Source: Bacillus massilinigeriensis (lineage in GTDB: Bacteria; Bacillota; Bacilli; Bacillales; Cytobacillaceae). From it: a DNA stretch of 64,000 bases. Under the pieces are notes generated by a model, which searched no databases, was not told where the DNA came from, and was given only the letters and a program-made list of their open reading frames with translations. Both the position numbers and the translations under genes were made by a program. The stretch's first letter is position 1. Each line of letters opens with the position of its first letter. This document shows, piece after piece, positions 35,043 through 44,698 of this stretch. The DNA lies in assembly GCF_900117315.1 (NCBI RefSeq), contig NZ_LT630337.1, positions 3,473,404 through 3,537,403 of the forward strand, given 5' to 3'.

Positions 35043-36560
35043 TTATACAGATTGCTCCTGCTTCCTTAGTACTTGCTTCAAAATTTTCCCAGTGGCATTT
35101 CGAGGTAGAGTGTCAATTTCTTCATATAGCTTTGGAATTTTGTAGCTTGCTAGTCTTTGGTCTAGGAAGCGTTTACATTCATCAGCTAAGTCATTCATTG
35201 GTTCATTCAGCACGATAAATGCCTTTACTGTTTCTCCCCATTCAGGATGTGGAACACCAACTACAGCCACCTCTGCTATTTGAGGGTGAGTGATTAGCAA
35301 TTCTTCAATTTCCTTTGGATAAATATTAACTCCACCGGAAATGATCATATCCTTCTTACGATCAACGACCCAGATATATCCATCCTCATCATATTTAGCC
35401 ATATCCCCTGTATAGAGCCATCCAGCCTTCATCGCTTCCAATGTCTTCTCTTCATCTTTATAGTATCCCTTCATGACAGCTTCACCTTTTAGAACAATTT
35501 CGCCAACTTCCCCTGGTTCGACCAATTCTCCATGATCATTGACAATCGCAAGCTCAGTTCCTAACGCCGCTCTCTTCCCAATACTTCCTGCTTTTGTATC
35601 GTGCTCTTCAGCTAATAATAAGGTTCCGCTTGGTCCAGCTTCTGTCAATCCATACACACAGAATAGGTTATCCGTTTTAAAGCTTTGTTTGACAAATTGA
35701 ACTTCCCTTTGCCCTAATGGCGCGCCCCCATATACCCAATATTTCATGGAGGAAAGATCGTATTCTTGAATGTTTGGCTGCTTTGCTGTGAAAAGGTAGG
35801 CGACAGGTGCACCAAAGAAATGAGTTGCTTTTTCTTCATGTATTAGCTTTAGTAATAGCTCTGGAGTAAAGGTTGGGGCGACGATATGTGTGGCTCCCAC
35901 ATATGTACCAGCCACTAAAAACAAATGGAGTGGTGCTGAGTGACTTAGAGGCATTAAATGAAGCATACGACTTTCTGGTTTCATGGACATTTCAACAGCC
36001 ATCATAATCGCTGAAGTTAAAATATTACGGTTTGTAAAAAGTACTCCCTTTGGATTTCCTGTTGTCCCTGAGGTATATAATATCGTTGCTTCATCATCTT
36101 CCTTTAATAAACAGATGACTTCATTCGTACTTCCCGAATCTAGAAGCTCCTGGAAGCTCACCCAGTTTGGCTGTTTTTCTCCTGTTTTGATCAATTGAAT
36201 GTCATACTTTTCTGGTAGTCCCTTTACCTGCTCATACAGAAGGTCGTGAATAATCAACGCTTTTGCATCAGAGTGATTGATGATATAGGATAATTCAACC
36301 TCGGTCAGCTTGGCATTTACAGGAACAATGATTCCTTCTATTCGTAATACGGCAAAATAAGTGATGATAAATTCAGGTGTATTTGGCATAAATAAAATGA
36401 CTTTATCACCTTTTCCAATCCCTTGGTCTTTTAAGGCATTGGCCAATTTAGTCACGCGAATATCTAATTCTTTATAGGTTAGTCTTTCATTGTCGGCAAC
36501 AACCGCTTCCTGTAAAGGGTATTTTCTAGCATTTCGGGCTAATAATTCTGAGATATTCAT
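35043..36560 (-). CDS. AMP-forming acyl-CoA ligase
   Basis: A 505-aa member of the ANL superfamily. The P-loop is ATILYTSGTTGNPKG, the adenine motif YGLTEAGPSGT, the hinge YTGDMAKYDEDGYIWVVDRKKDMIISGGVNIYPKEIE, and the catalytic lysine lies in NATGKILK near the end. It activates a carboxylic acid, probably a fatty acid, to its CoA ester in the cytoplasm. The start at 36560 has GGAGG eight bases upstream; the longer frame to 36575 begins inside that site. It starts within the end of the MerR gene, so translation is coupled. Confidence 0.85.
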   Translation of the reverse strand: MNISELLARNARKYPLQEAVVADNERLTYKELDIRVTKLANALKDQGIGKGDKVILFMPNTPEFIITYFAVLRIEGIIVPVNAKLTEVELSYIINHSDAKALIIHDLLYEQVKGLPEKYDIQLIKTGEKQPNWVSFQELLDSGSTNEVICLLKEDDEATILYTSGTTGNPKGVLFTNRNILTSAIMMAVEMSMKPESRMLHLMPLSHSAPLHLFLVAGTYVGATHIVAPTFTPELLLKLIHEEKATHFFGAPVAYLFTAKQPNIQEYDLSSMKYWVYGGAPLGQREVQFVKQSFKTDNLFCVYGLTEAGPSGTLLLAEEHDTKAGSIGKRAALGTELAIVNDHGELVEPGEVGEIVLKGEAVMKGYYKDEEKTLEAMKAGWLYTGDMAKYDEDGYIWVVDRKKDMIISGGVNIYPKEIEELLITHPQIAEVAVVGVPHPEWGETVKAFIVLNEPMNDLADECKRFLDQRLASYKIPKLYEEIDTLPRNATGKILKQVLRKQEQSV

Positions 36561-36561
36561 A

Positions 36562-36939
36562 CTATTTTCCTCCATTCCTTAGTCTCTCTTCAAAATCATG
36601 AATTAATTTTTCCATTTCTCCCTTAAGTAAGGTTAATTCTTCGATCCTTTCATTCACCTCCTTTATTTTCTCCTTTCCAAAGGTGATCGTTTTTTCAAGT
36701 TGCTTAACACCCGTCCGGTCTTTATCAAACAGCTCAATCATTTCTTTTATTTCGTCTAATTGGAACCCATATCGTTTACCTCTAAAAATGAGCCTTAAAC
36801 GCGTGTAATCCTTCTTTGAAAAGAGTCTTTTTCCCGATTCTGATCGTTCCGGCTTTAAAAGACCGAGCTCTTCATAATATCTAATTGTCCTTGTACTGAC
36901 TTTGAATTCCTCTGCTAATTTTGAAATGTCATATCTCAT
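36562..36939 (-). CDS. MerR-family regulator of acyl-CoA genes
   Basis: A 125-aa MerR protein. The N-terminal helix-turn-helix is YDISKLAEEFKVSTRTIRYYEELGLLKPERSESGKRLFSKKDYTRL, followed by a coiled-coil dimerisation helix to the C-terminus. No metal-binding cysteines are present. It heads the operon with the CoA ligase and acyl-CoA dehydrogenase. The perfect palindrome TTTACGTTAACGTAAA 44 bases upstream resembles the operator of the LiuR type of MerR regulators, which control branched-chain amino acid and fatty acid degradation. Confidence 0.8.
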   Translation of the reverse strand: MRYDISKLAEEFKVSTRTIRYYEELGLLKPERSESGKRLFSKKDYTRLRLIFRGKRYGFQLDEIKEMIELFDKDRTGVKQLEKTITFGKEKIKEVNERIEELTLLKGEMEKLIHDFEERLRNGGK

Positions 36940-36973
36940 CTCGGATCACCTGGTCTTTCTTTTTCTAAATATT

Positions 36974-37004
36974 ATTTTATCATTTACGTTAACGTAAACT
37001 TCAA
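36974..37004 (-). promoter_or_regulatory. MerR-type promoter with palindromic operator
   Basis: On the minus strand TTGAAG (36999-37004) and TAAAAT (36974-36979) are 19 bp apart, the long spacing usual for MerR-controlled promoters. The 16-bp perfect palindrome TTTACGTTAACGTAAA (36983-36998) fills the spacer. Confidence 0.75.
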
Positions 37005-37012
37005 GCATAAAA

Positions 37013-37053
37013 GGTGACAGGCACCATCCATTTTTTGGATGGTGCCTGTCACC
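37013..37053. repeat. GGTGACAGGCACC palindrome, copy 2
   Basis: A 41-bp palindrome with arms GGTGACAGGCACCATCCA and TGGATGGTGCCTGTCACC around TTTTT. Its last base is shared with the TAG stop codon of the HTH-TPR regulator gene, exactly as at copy 1. Confidence 0.85.
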
Positions 37054-38357
37054 TAAAAGTATCGTTTTCCGAGGGAATCTGATTTATTTTTTAAACGTTT
37101 ATCAAAATCAAAGGCCAGTTTGAAGTATCTTGCTGATTTTTTATAGGACTGGTTGTTAAAGTAATGATCTGCTAGCTCATTGGCTAAATATTTCCCAGTT
37201 AATATGTCATTTTCCTCTGAACAAAACTCAATTAGCTTTTGCATTTCTTTTTCATATTTATCATGCATATTTTTGATCTTGAATATCTCAATCTCTTGTA
37301 ATTTCAATTCCTTATCAAAGAAAACGTCCTTATAATAACTAGCCTCTGTTCTAGCAAGTTCAAGATATTTGGCTGCCATCTCCCACTGTTTTAACTCAAT
37401 ATATATATCAATTAGCTTTTTGTAGCCTCTAACAATCCGCTCAGGATACCGATTCTTCGCCATTGAAACATAATCATTAAAATATTTTATAGAGCTTTGA
37501 AAGTCCTTATTTTCCTGACAAACCTTCCCAATTGTATAGACGACGCTTGGTCTTAATAACAGACCTGGATCTGAATCGAGAATTTTCTGTCCCTCAGTAG
37601 AGCATTCCAACGCTTTATTAACCTCATTTATATGATTGTACAAAAAGGAACGAAACAAAACTACCTTTACTAGAAGATGATTATTGCCAGCGTTTTTTAA
37701 TAAATTATAAGATTTATTGGCAAAGTAAAGGGCTAATGAATCGTCATCACTTATCCGTTGGTGGACAAGGCTTAAATAATAATAAAATCTTCCCTTTTCT
37801 TTATTATTATTTTCTGGTAAAAACGCCTTTGCATTTATAAAGTACTTATTCGCTTTGACAAACTCAAATAGGTCATAATGTAAATTTCCGCAAGAAAGTA
37901 AATAGTAATAATAAACCTCATTTGAAACGGAATCGTCTTCAAAATTGATCAAATCCAATGAGTAATGGTAAACCTCTTTTGCCTCTTTTAATCTAGAATT
38001 TGCATTATAATAAAAAATTAGCATAGAAAAAATCATTAACATGACTTTATTACTTTGCATTTCAGTAGAATATAAATGTAAAAACAGAATGGATTCCTCA
38101 TCCATTTCGTCTTTCAACCAGAAATCATGGAACACCTGTTTAACTCTTTCCTCTATCATTTCTGCTGACAATTGATTGGTTAAAAGTTCTATTTGAATAT
38201 CCAATGTCTCAGCAACTTTATGTAAAAATTGCCCCGATGGATTAATTTGTTCATTTTCAATTCTACTGAGGTAAGCTATGGAGGATATACCTTCCACAAG
38301 CTCTTCTTGTGTCATTTTCCTAAACAAACGAATTTTTTTTATTCTTTCACCTATCAT
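37053..38357 (-). CDS. HTH-TPR regulator, RNPP (PlcR/NprR)-like
   Basis: A 434-aa protein. The N-terminal Cro/CI-type helix-turn-helix (IKKIRLFRKMTQEELVEGISSIAYLSRIENEQINPS, residues 6-41) is followed by about 350 residues of TPR-like helical repeats (EVYYYYLLSCGNLHYDLFEFVKANKYFINAKAF and similar). Size and layout are those of RNPP regulators such as NprR (about 420 aa), which bind imported peptide signals. No pheromone-precursor ORF is visible just downstream, where only a palindrome lies. An opp oligopeptide importer lies about 0.6 kb away. Peptide responsiveness is inferred. Confidence 0.7.
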   Translation of the reverse strand: MIGERIKKIRLFRKMTQEELVEGISSIAYLSRIENEQINPSGQFLHKVAETLDIQIELLTNQLSAEMIEERVKQVFHDFWLKDEMDEESILFLHLYSTEMQSNKVMLMIFSMLIFYYNANSRLKEAKEVYHYSLDLINFEDDSVSNEVYYYYLLSCGNLHYDLFEFVKANKYFINAKAFLPENNNKEKGRFYYYLSLVHQRISDDDSLALYFANKSYNLLKNAGNNHLLVKVVLFRSFLYNHINEVNKALECSTEGQKILDSDPGLLLRPSVVYTIGKVCQENKDFQSSIKYFNDYVSMAKNRYPERIVRGYKKLIDIYIELKQWEMAAKYLELARTEASYYKDVFFDKELKLQEIEIFKIKNMHDKYEKEMQKLIEFCSEENDILTGKYLANELADHYFNNQSYKKSARYFKLAFDFDKRLKNKSDSLGKRYF

Positions 38358-38436
38358 CTTTTACCCCTCATGACTCAACGATATGTAAATTCGTTTCTAT
38401 ACTATCATAATTTAACTAATAATATAAAAATTCAAT

Positions 38437-38850
38437 TCATTTTAATTCCCTTGCCTTCAAATCTTCTATATCTCTTAAGACTCGCTTATATAAATGCATC
38501 TTATCATTAATAAACTGAAGAGTATGATCCAGTTCCTGCTGCACCTTTTTCATTCTCTCCGATATATCAATCATAAACGAAATTCGACAGTTTAAATATA
38601 GGAGATCTTCTTTAGACAATTCCTTATCCTTCATTATGCTTAATTCTGATTTTTCATTCAAAAATTTCGTTATTTCCTCTAATGTTAATCCACTTTTCTT
38701 AAGGCTATTTACGTGTAATAAATGATCTAATAGACGCTCGGAGTAGAGTTTTTTTCTGCCGGAAATAGGGACGACTCCTATCCTTTCATAATATCTAAGG
38801 GTATCCTTACTTATTCCCGTAATTTTTGAAACGGCAGATGTGCTATACAT
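38437..38850 (-). CDS. MerR-family transcriptional regulator
   Basis: A 137-aa MerR protein. The DNA-binding region is YSTSAVSKITGISKDTLRYYERIGVVPISGRKKLYSERLLDHL, with a C-terminal coiled coil. It has only the Cys in YLNCRISF and no metal-site pattern. The start at 38850 has GGGGTGA upstream. The gene follows oppF by 73 bp in the same direction and precedes the RNPP-like gene. A role in opp control is possible but unsupported by any visible operator. Confidence 0.7.
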   Translation of the reverse strand: MYSTSAVSKITGISKDTLRYYERIGVVPISGRKKLYSERLLDHLLHVNSLKKSGLTLEEITKFLNEKSELSIMKDKELSKEDLLYLNCRISFMIDISERMKKVQQELDHTLQFINDKMHLYKRVLRDIEDLKARELK

Positions 38851-38923
38851 TATATTCACCCCTTTGTTCATATAGAAGAACCCAAAATGAGAGAAAGCTC
38901 ATTATAAAATTCATCTTTAAGTA

Positions 38924-39868
38924 CTAGTTTTTATACCGATTCCTTATTTGCTGAAATTCCTTTTCGGAGCATAGGACAAAATGACCGTTCGCTACCTCAC
39001 GCATTTCCACCTTTTCATTTTCACTGTAGTTATGAGAAGATGGATCATAGGATTTGCGTCTTCGAGTTCTTTCAGAAATTGGATCTGGAAGCGGGATTGC
39101 AGAAAGCAAAGATTGTGTATAAGGATGTAATGGATTTTTGTAAAGATCCTCTGCTGGAGCCAATTCTACTAATTTGCCAAAATACATAACTCCAATTCGA
39201 TCGCTAATATACTTCACCATCGATAGATCATGCGCAATAAATAGATAGGTTAATTTTTTCTCCCGCTGCAAGCTTTTCATTAAATTAACAACCTGTGCCT
39301 GAATGGACACATCAAGTGCTGAAATAGGTTCATCTGCAATAATAAACTCAGGTTCAACGGCAAGCGCCCGGGCGATACCAATACGCTGCCTCTGCCCACC
39401 AGAAAATTCATGCGGATATCTGTTTGCATGCTCTCTATTTAATCCCACTGTCTCTAACAGTTCGATTACTCGATTCATACGTTCATTTTTACTGTTTACA
39501 AGTCCATGTATATCGATTCCTTCTGCAATGATATCCGAGACCTTCATTCTTGGATTAAGGGAGGCATAAGGATCCTGATAAATCATCTGCATTTTCCGAT
39601 GGATGCTTTTTTGCTCAGCCTTTGACTTCTTCCCTTGAATGGTTTTCCCATCATACAAAATCTCTCCACCTGTTGCCTTATTCAATCTAATAATGGACCT
39701 ACCAGTTGTTGACTTTCCACAGCCAGACTCACCCACTAAACCTAACGTCTCGCCTTTATATATATCAAAGCTAATATCATCTACAGCTTTTACTTCATTC
39801 TTTTTACCAATATTGAAGTATTGCTTTAGGTTTTTAATCTCGACAAGCTTTTGTTGCTTCTCCACCAT
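38924..39868 (-). CDS. oppF: oligopeptide ABC transporter ATP-binding protein OppF
   Basis: A 314-aa ATPase with Walker [18 protein letters not shown], signature [15 protein letters not shown], Walker [15 protein letters not shown], and the OppF/DppF C-terminal extension ([18 protein letters not shown]) that carries the oligopeptide-transporter domain. The start at 39868 has GGAGG five bases upstream. It is last in oppABCDF. It couples ATP hydrolysis to oligopeptide import together with OppD. Confidence 0.9.
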   Translation of the reverse strand: MVEKQQKLVEIKNLKQYFNIGKKNEVKAVDDISFDIYKGETLGLVGESGCGKSTTGRSIIRLNKATGGEILYDGKTIQGKKSKAEQKSIHRKMQMIYQDPYASLNPRMKVSDIIAEGIDIHGLVNSKNERMNRVIELLETVGLNREHANRYPHEFSGGQRQRIGIARALAVEPEFIIADEPISALDVSIQAQVVNLMKSLQREKKLTYLFIAHDLSMVKYISDRIGVMYFGKLVELAPAEDLYKNPLHPYTQSLLSAIPLPDPISERTRRRKSYDPSSHNYSENEKVEMREVANGHFVLCSEKEFQQIRNRYKN

Positions 39869-39887
39869 CATAGCCTCCATTCTCCAA

Positions 39888-40922
39888 TTATTTCAGTCCT
39901 ACGAATTGTTTCATTCTTTTTTGTACAGCAACTGGAGGTTCCACCTTTGGCGCATTTTCATGCAGAAGCCATGTCGCAGCATAGTGAGTTTCTGAAATCT
40001 TAAACATAGGTGGCTCTTTTTCTAAGTCAATCTTTAAGGCATATTCATTTCTTGGAGCAAACGCATCCCCATTGGGAGGATGTAATAAATCCGGTGGTGT
40101 TCCCGGAATTGCGTACAGTTCTTCAGCAGATGTGTCTAAATCTGGCATTGAGCTAATTAAGCCCCAAGTGTAAGGATGCTTTGGATTGTAAAAAATTTCA
40201 TCTACCGTGCCTATTTCCACAATTTTGCCTCCATACATCACTGCTACTCGATCAGCCATATTAGCAACTACACCTAAATCATGTGTAATAAAAATAATGG
40301 AAGTATCCATTTTCTTCTGTAGGTCCTTCATTAAATCTAATATTTGAGCCTGGATCGTAACGTCAAGCGCCGTTGTTGGCTCATCGGCAATCAAGATCTT
40401 TGGATTACACGCAAGAGATATCGCAATCACGACCCTTTGTCTCATTCCCCCGGAAAACTGGTGAGGATACTGCTTAAAACGGGCCTCCGCCTTTGGAATT
40501 CCGACTAATTTTAATAATTCAATTGCTCGTTCCTTAGCCTCTGATTTAGATAATCTTTGGTGCTTAATAATCGGTTCCATGATTTGTTTACCTATGGTCA
40601 TGGTTGGATTCAGAGATGTCATGGGATCCTGGAAAATCATTGATATTTCCTTCCCACGAATCTTTTGCATCTGCTTTTCAGAGAGCTTTGTAAGATCCTG
40701 ATTTTCAAAAAGGATTTCTCCATTATTTATCTTAGAATTGCTTTCTGGAAGCAATCTCATCACTGCCTTTGATGTTACAGACTTACCTGAGCCGGATTCA
40801 CCAACAATGGCCAATGTTTCTCCTTTGAATAAATCAAAACCCACTCCACGAATGGCCTTAATTTCCCCAGCAAAAGTTTGAAAAGAGATATGTAAGTCCT
40901 TTACTTCTAATACCTTTTCCAT
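39888..40922 (-). CDS. oppD: oligopeptide ABC transporter ATP-binding protein OppD
   Basis: A 344-aa ATPase with Walker [18 protein letters not shown], signature [16 protein letters not shown], Walker [15 protein letters not shown], and the C-terminal region ([18 protein letters not shown]...[14 protein letters not shown]) typical of OppD, although the usual Cys cluster of the iron-sulfur-like motif is reduced. The start at 40922 has GGGAGGTGA upstream. It lies between oppC and oppF with tight spacing. Confidence 0.9.
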   Translation of the reverse strand: MEKVLEVKDLHISFQTFAGEIKAIRGVGFDLFKGETLAIVGESGSGKSVTSKAVMRLLPESNSKINNGEILFENQDLTKLSEKQMQKIRGKEISMIFQDPMTSLNPTMTIGKQIMEPIIKHQRLSKSEAKERAIELLKLVGIPKAEARFKQYPHQFSGGMRQRVVIAISLACNPKILIADEPTTALDVTIQAQILDLMKDLQKKMDTSIIFITHDLGVVANMADRVAVMYGGKIVEIGTVDEIFYNPKHPYTWGLISSMPDLDTSAEELYAIPGTPPDLLHPPNGDAFAPRNEYALKIDLEKEPPMFKISETHYAATWLLHENAPKVEPPVAVQKRMKQFVGLK

Positions 40923-40940
40923 AAATGTTTCACCTCCCAA

Positions 40941-41966
40941 CTAATCTCTCATCTTTGGATCTAATGCATCACGCAAACCATCTGCCGCTAAATTGAATGC
41001 AACCATGATGATCGCTATGATGATTGCCGGAAAAAGCATCTGTTCTGGGAATACATGCATATTTCCGAACCCTGAATTGATTAAGGTTCCGAGTGAAGCT
41101 AATGGCTCTTGAAGCCCTAACCCGATAAAACTTAAAAAGGCTTCAAAGAAGATGGCATTTGGAATGGTGAACATCGCATTGATAATGATGACTCCAAACA
41201 TATTCGGCAACATATGCTTAAAGATAATTTTGGCATTACCCGCTCCAAGGGTTTTTGAGGCCAATACATATTCCTGACTCTTTAGCTTTAATATCTGACC
41301 TCTGACAACCCGTGCCATGCTGGTCCAGCTGGTAATGGTTAAAGCCACTGTGATGGAAAGAATTCCAGGCTTCAATACGAGAATCATTAAAATAACAACG
41401 ATTAAATTAGGAATTCCCATAATGATTTCTATAATTCTTTGCATGAAGGTATCCACGCGGCCACCATAGTATCCTGAAATAGCCCCATAGGTTACCCCTA
41501 TCACCATATCAATCAAAGCGGCCAAAAAGGCAATATATAATGAGATTTGTGTTCCCTTCCAAACCCTTGCAAATTGATCTCGACCTAAGCTGTCCGTCCC
41601 AAACCAATAATAATCCTTAATGTTTTTTTGCTCGTATAAGTTAACTTCTTTTCCATTCTTAAACGTCCTTACACCATCAAAGGGGAGCCAATGAACGTTT
41701 TCAAGCCCTTGAATACGCGGTGGTAAATTAGAATGAGCTGTGTTTTGTTTATCAAAAGAGTGAGAGCTCATATATGGTCCTACCAATGCCATAATGGTTA
41801 AAAGAACAATCATAATTAAACTAACAATAGCTCCTTTGTTCTTTCTAACACGCAGCCACGCATCCTGCCAAAAGCTTAAACTAGGCTTGGATATCTCTTC
41901 TCTTTTTTTTGAATCGGTTACTGTAGGTTTAAATAAATCTTGAGAATTAAGTTCAATTTGGGACAT
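40941..41966 (-). CDS. oppC: oligopeptide ABC transporter permease OppC
   Basis: A 341-aa permease with one N-terminal helix (about residues 40-62), an extracellular loop of about 75 residues with WFGTDSLGRDQFARVWKG, and five further helices. The EAA-type loop is YVLASKTLGAGNAKIIFKHMLPN. The insert of about 40 residues before the GTDSLGRD motif (LENVHWLPFDGVRTFKNGKEV) is characteristic of Gram-positive OppC. The start overlaps the oppB stop by one base. Confidence 0.9.
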   Translation of the reverse strand: MSQIELNSQDLFKPTVTDSKKREEISKPSLSFWQDAWLRVRKNKGAIVSLIMIVLLTIMALVGPYMSSHSFDKQNTAHSNLPPRIQGLENVHWLPFDGVRTFKNGKEVNLYEQKNIKDYYWFGTDSLGRDQFARVWKGTQISLYIAFLAALIDMVIGVTYGAISGYYGGRVDTFMQRIIEIIMGIPNLIVVILMILVLKPGILSITVALTITSWTSMARVVRGQILKLKSQEYVLASKTLGAGNAKIIFKHMLPNMFGVIIINAMFTIPNAIFFEAFLSFIGLGLQEPLASLGTLINSGFGNMHVFPEQMLFPAIIIAIIMVAFNLAADGLRDALDPKMRD

Positions 41967-42895
41967 TATTGGCTCCCTCCTGTTACCCTTATCCGTGGAT
42001 CAATTATCCCGTATAAAATATCTACAAGAAGAGTAACCATAATGAACAAAAATGCATACAGCATGGTTGTTCCCATAATCAACGGATAATCATTTAAATT
42101 AATCGATTTTACAAATTGTTCTCCTATACCGGGTACCCCAAAAATATTCTCAATAACTAAAGATCCAGTCATCATATTGACCGCTAAAGGACCCAATACG
42201 GTAATGACCGGTATAAGAGCGTTTCGCAAAGCATGTTTAACCGCAACATCATACTTTGATGCACCCTTTGCTTTTGCTAGAGTAATATAATCAGAATTTA
42301 ATACCTCTATCATCTCTGTTCTTACAAACCTTGATGTGGTTGCAAGGGTAAACATACTAAGGGCAATGGTTGGCATGATGGTATATTCCGGGCCTTTCCA
42401 TAAAGAAACTGGAAGCCAGTCAAGTTTTACTCCAATATAATATTGAAGCAATCCCGCAAAAACAAAGTTTGGTATCGATTTGCCCAAGACGGCAATAAAG
42501 GTAGAACCATAATCCATCCAGGTATTTTGCCTCAAGGCAGAAATAATTCCTAGGATTGTTCCAACCAGAGCCCCAAGGATAATGGCCTGTAATCCTAGAT
42601 GCATCGTAGGACCTATTCGACTCATAATTAGCTCCGTGACTTCCTTATTTCCGAATTGAAAGGATGTTCCTAAATCTCCTTTCACCATGTTCAACAAATA
42701 GTTTGCATACTGAACAGGTACTGGGTCATCTAGATGGTATTTATCTAATAGTATTTGCATCTGCTCTGGAGAAAGCTTACTTGCATTACTAAAAGGTGAC
42801 CCAGGAAGCATCTTCATTAAGAAAAAGGAAATACTGGCAATGATAAACAAAGTTATAAACATATATAAAATACGTTGTCCAATAAATTTTGCCAT
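41966..42895 (-). CDS. oppB: oligopeptide ABC transporter permease OppB
   Basis: A 309-aa permease with six hydrophobic segments. The N-terminus MAKFIGQRILYMFITLFIIASISFFLMKMLPGSPF is the OppB/DppB signature, and the cytoplasmic EAA loop is YITLAKAKGASKYDVAVKHALRNALIPVIT. The start at 42895 has GGAGG with good spacing; the longer frame to 42916 has none. It follows oppA after a gap containing a stem-loop. Confidence 0.9.
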   Translation of the reverse strand: MAKFIGQRILYMFITLFIIASISFFLMKMLPGSPFSNASKLSPEQMQILLDKYHLDDPVPVQYANYLLNMVKGDLGTSFQFGNKEVTELIMSRIGPTMHLGLQAIILGALVGTILGIISALRQNTWMDYGSTFIAVLGKSIPNFVFAGLLQYYIGVKLDWLPVSLWKGPEYTIMPTIALSMFTLATTSRFVRTEMIEVLNSDYITLAKAKGASKYDVAVKHALRNALIPVITVLGPLAVNMMTGSLVIENIFGVPGIGEQFVKSINLNDYPLIMGTTMLYAFLFIMVTLLVDILYGIIDPRIRVTGGSQ

Positions 42896-42950
42896 TAACG
42901 TTCCTCCACATTTCATCGTACTTGCTTACCCTTATGTCTATAGCAGGGAA

Positions 42951-42980
42951 AAGAGAGTATATTGACGCATATACTCTCTT
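42951..42980 (-). terminator. stem-loop between oppA and oppB
   Basis: AAGAGAGTATA (42951-42961) pairs with TATACTCTCTT (42970-42980), an 11-bp perfect stem. On the minus strand it is followed by TTTTCCC. It is probably a partial terminator or an mRNA-stabilising hairpin that raises OppA over the membrane subunits. Confidence 0.6.
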
Positions 42981-43030
42981 TATCCTGCGTGATATTAAGC
43001 TTTGTATCCTCTTAACTTACTAATCTTCTA

Positions 43031-44698
43031 TTACTTAACTTTTTCAGCCCATTTTAGGCAATACTCTGGTCCATATAAATGGTATACATACCCTTTAACA
43101 GAATCGGAAACCATTCTATTTACAGACCTTTGATAGATAGGAGCAACAGCTGCATCTTCCTCTAAAACAATTCTCTCAGCTTCTTGCATCGCTTCCATAC
43201 GTTTTTGATCATCAGCAGAATAAGTAGTTTGGGCATCCTTGATTAACTTATCGTATTGCTTGTTGGAATAACCCATGTGGTTGTTTTCTCCATCAGTGAT
43301 GTATAGATCCATGAAGGTTAATGCATCACGGAAGTCTGGTGCCCATCCTGCAAATAATAAGTCATATTGTTCTTTTGTTTCCCTTTCAACCTTTTGTGGG
43401 AAAGGAATCCCTACAACATTCAATTTTAAACCTGGAAGGTTCGTTTCTAATTGGTTCTTCAGCCAAGCATCTGTTAATTTTGCTACCTCTGTATCTTGGC
43501 TTACATATTCTAAAGTGATTTCTTTCTTCCCAACCTCTTTTAGGCCTTTTTCCCAAAGCTTCTTCGCGTTTTCTAGATCATATTTCAACATATCACCGTT
43601 TTTATCCCGGAAGTCAGAACCGTCTGGTCCGATATGGAATCCTTCCGTAACGATAAAGTTAGCCGCAATAGATCCGTTATTTAATACGTCATTTACTAGA
43701 GCCTCTTTATCAAATGCAGTTGCAATCGCACGGCGAATATTTTCATTAGCTAATTCAGGAACGTGTTGGTTAAATTTAAGCCAGAACACACCTGGTTCTA
43801 AGTAACGATTTAATTGTGGATCTTCGTTAATTTGCTGAATAACACCTTGAGTAGCAAGCTTAGTTGTAATATCCGCTTCACCTGCTTGGAACATATTTAA
43901 TGCTGCTTGAGCATCTTTTTGGACCTCAAAATTTACTGTTTCAAGCTTCACATTACTAGCATCCCAATAGGATTCATTTTTCTTAATTTGCCAGTTAACA
44001 TCTTGAGAACCATCCCAACCCTCTAATACGAAAGGACCATTATACACAGCATTTTCTGCTGTTTTTGCATAGTTCTTTCCTTCTTTTTCAACTACACTTG
44101 TTGGCTCTGGATAGAAGGTACTGAATGCCATTAAGTAATAGAAGTATGGAATTGGAAGTTCCAATTTTACTTCAAGAGTTTTTTCATCAATGGCCTTAAC
44201 ACCTAGTTCTTCAGGCTTCATTTTTCCAGCAGCGATTTTATCCGCATTAAGGATTCTTCCTGCAAACATATATGGACCATATACAGATCCTGTATCTGGA
44301 TCAACTGCTCTTCTCCATGCTGATACGAAGTTTTCTGCAGTAACTGGGTCTCCATTTGACCATTTCGCATCTTTTATTTTAAATGTATATGTCTTTTTGT
44401 CTTCACTAACAGTTGGTTCTCCATCTGCCATAGCTGGAACAGGGTTATTTTCCTCATCCAGTCGATATAAACCTTCGAATATGTTTTCAATAAGGTTTGA
44501 GCTGGCAATGTCTTGAGACATTATTGTATCAATCGTACCGACCTCTGTAGTTTCAAGCATAGTTAATTCCTGCTTGACTGCTTTTTTATTATCTTTATCT
44601 TTTGATGCTTTTTCGCTCCCGCTTCCAGAACATGCTGATAAAATAACACTTAATGCAACAGCTGGGGCAAGAACTTTTGTAAAGTTATTTTTTTTCAT
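43031..44698 (-). CDS. oppA: oligopeptide-binding lipoprotein OppA
   Basis: A 555-aa family-5 solute-binding protein. Its lipobox LSACS (Cys23) follows a signal peptide, so it is attached to the outer face of the membrane. SBP_bac_5 features include DAKWSNGDPVTAENFVSAWRRAVDP, AVYNGPFVLEGW and RRAIATAFDKEALV-like NIRRAIATAFDKEAL. It captures peptides for OppBCDF, and in Bacillus such systems also import signalling peptides. A good ribosome site (AGGAGGTCAC) precedes the ATG. It heads the operon. Confidence 0.9.
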   Translation of the reverse strand: MKKNNFTKVLAPAVALSVILSACSGSGSEKASKDKDNKKAVKQELTMLETTEVGTIDTIMSQDIASSNLIENIFEGLYRLDEENNPVPAMADGEPTVSEDKKTYTFKIKDAKWSNGDPVTAENFVSAWRRAVDPDTGSVYGPYMFAGRILNADKIAAGKMKPEELGVKAIDEKTLEVKLELPIPYFYYLMAFSTFYPEPTSVVEKEGKNYAKTAENAVYNGPFVLEGWDGSQDVNWQIKKNESYWDASNVKLETVNFEVQKDAQAALNMFQAGEADITTKLATQGVIQQINEDPQLNRYLEPGVFWLKFNQHVPELANENIRRAIATAFDKEALVNDVLNNGSIAANFIVTEGFHIGPDGSDFRDKNGDMLKYDLENAKKLWEKGLKEVGKKEITLEYVSQDTEVAKLTDAWLKNQLETNLPGLKLNVVGIPFPQKVERETKEQYDLLFAGWAPDFRDALTFMDLYITDGENNHMGYSNKQYDKLIKDAQTTYSADDQKRMEAMQEAERIVLEEDAAVAPIYQRSVNRMVSDSVKGYVYHLYGPEYCLKWAEKVK

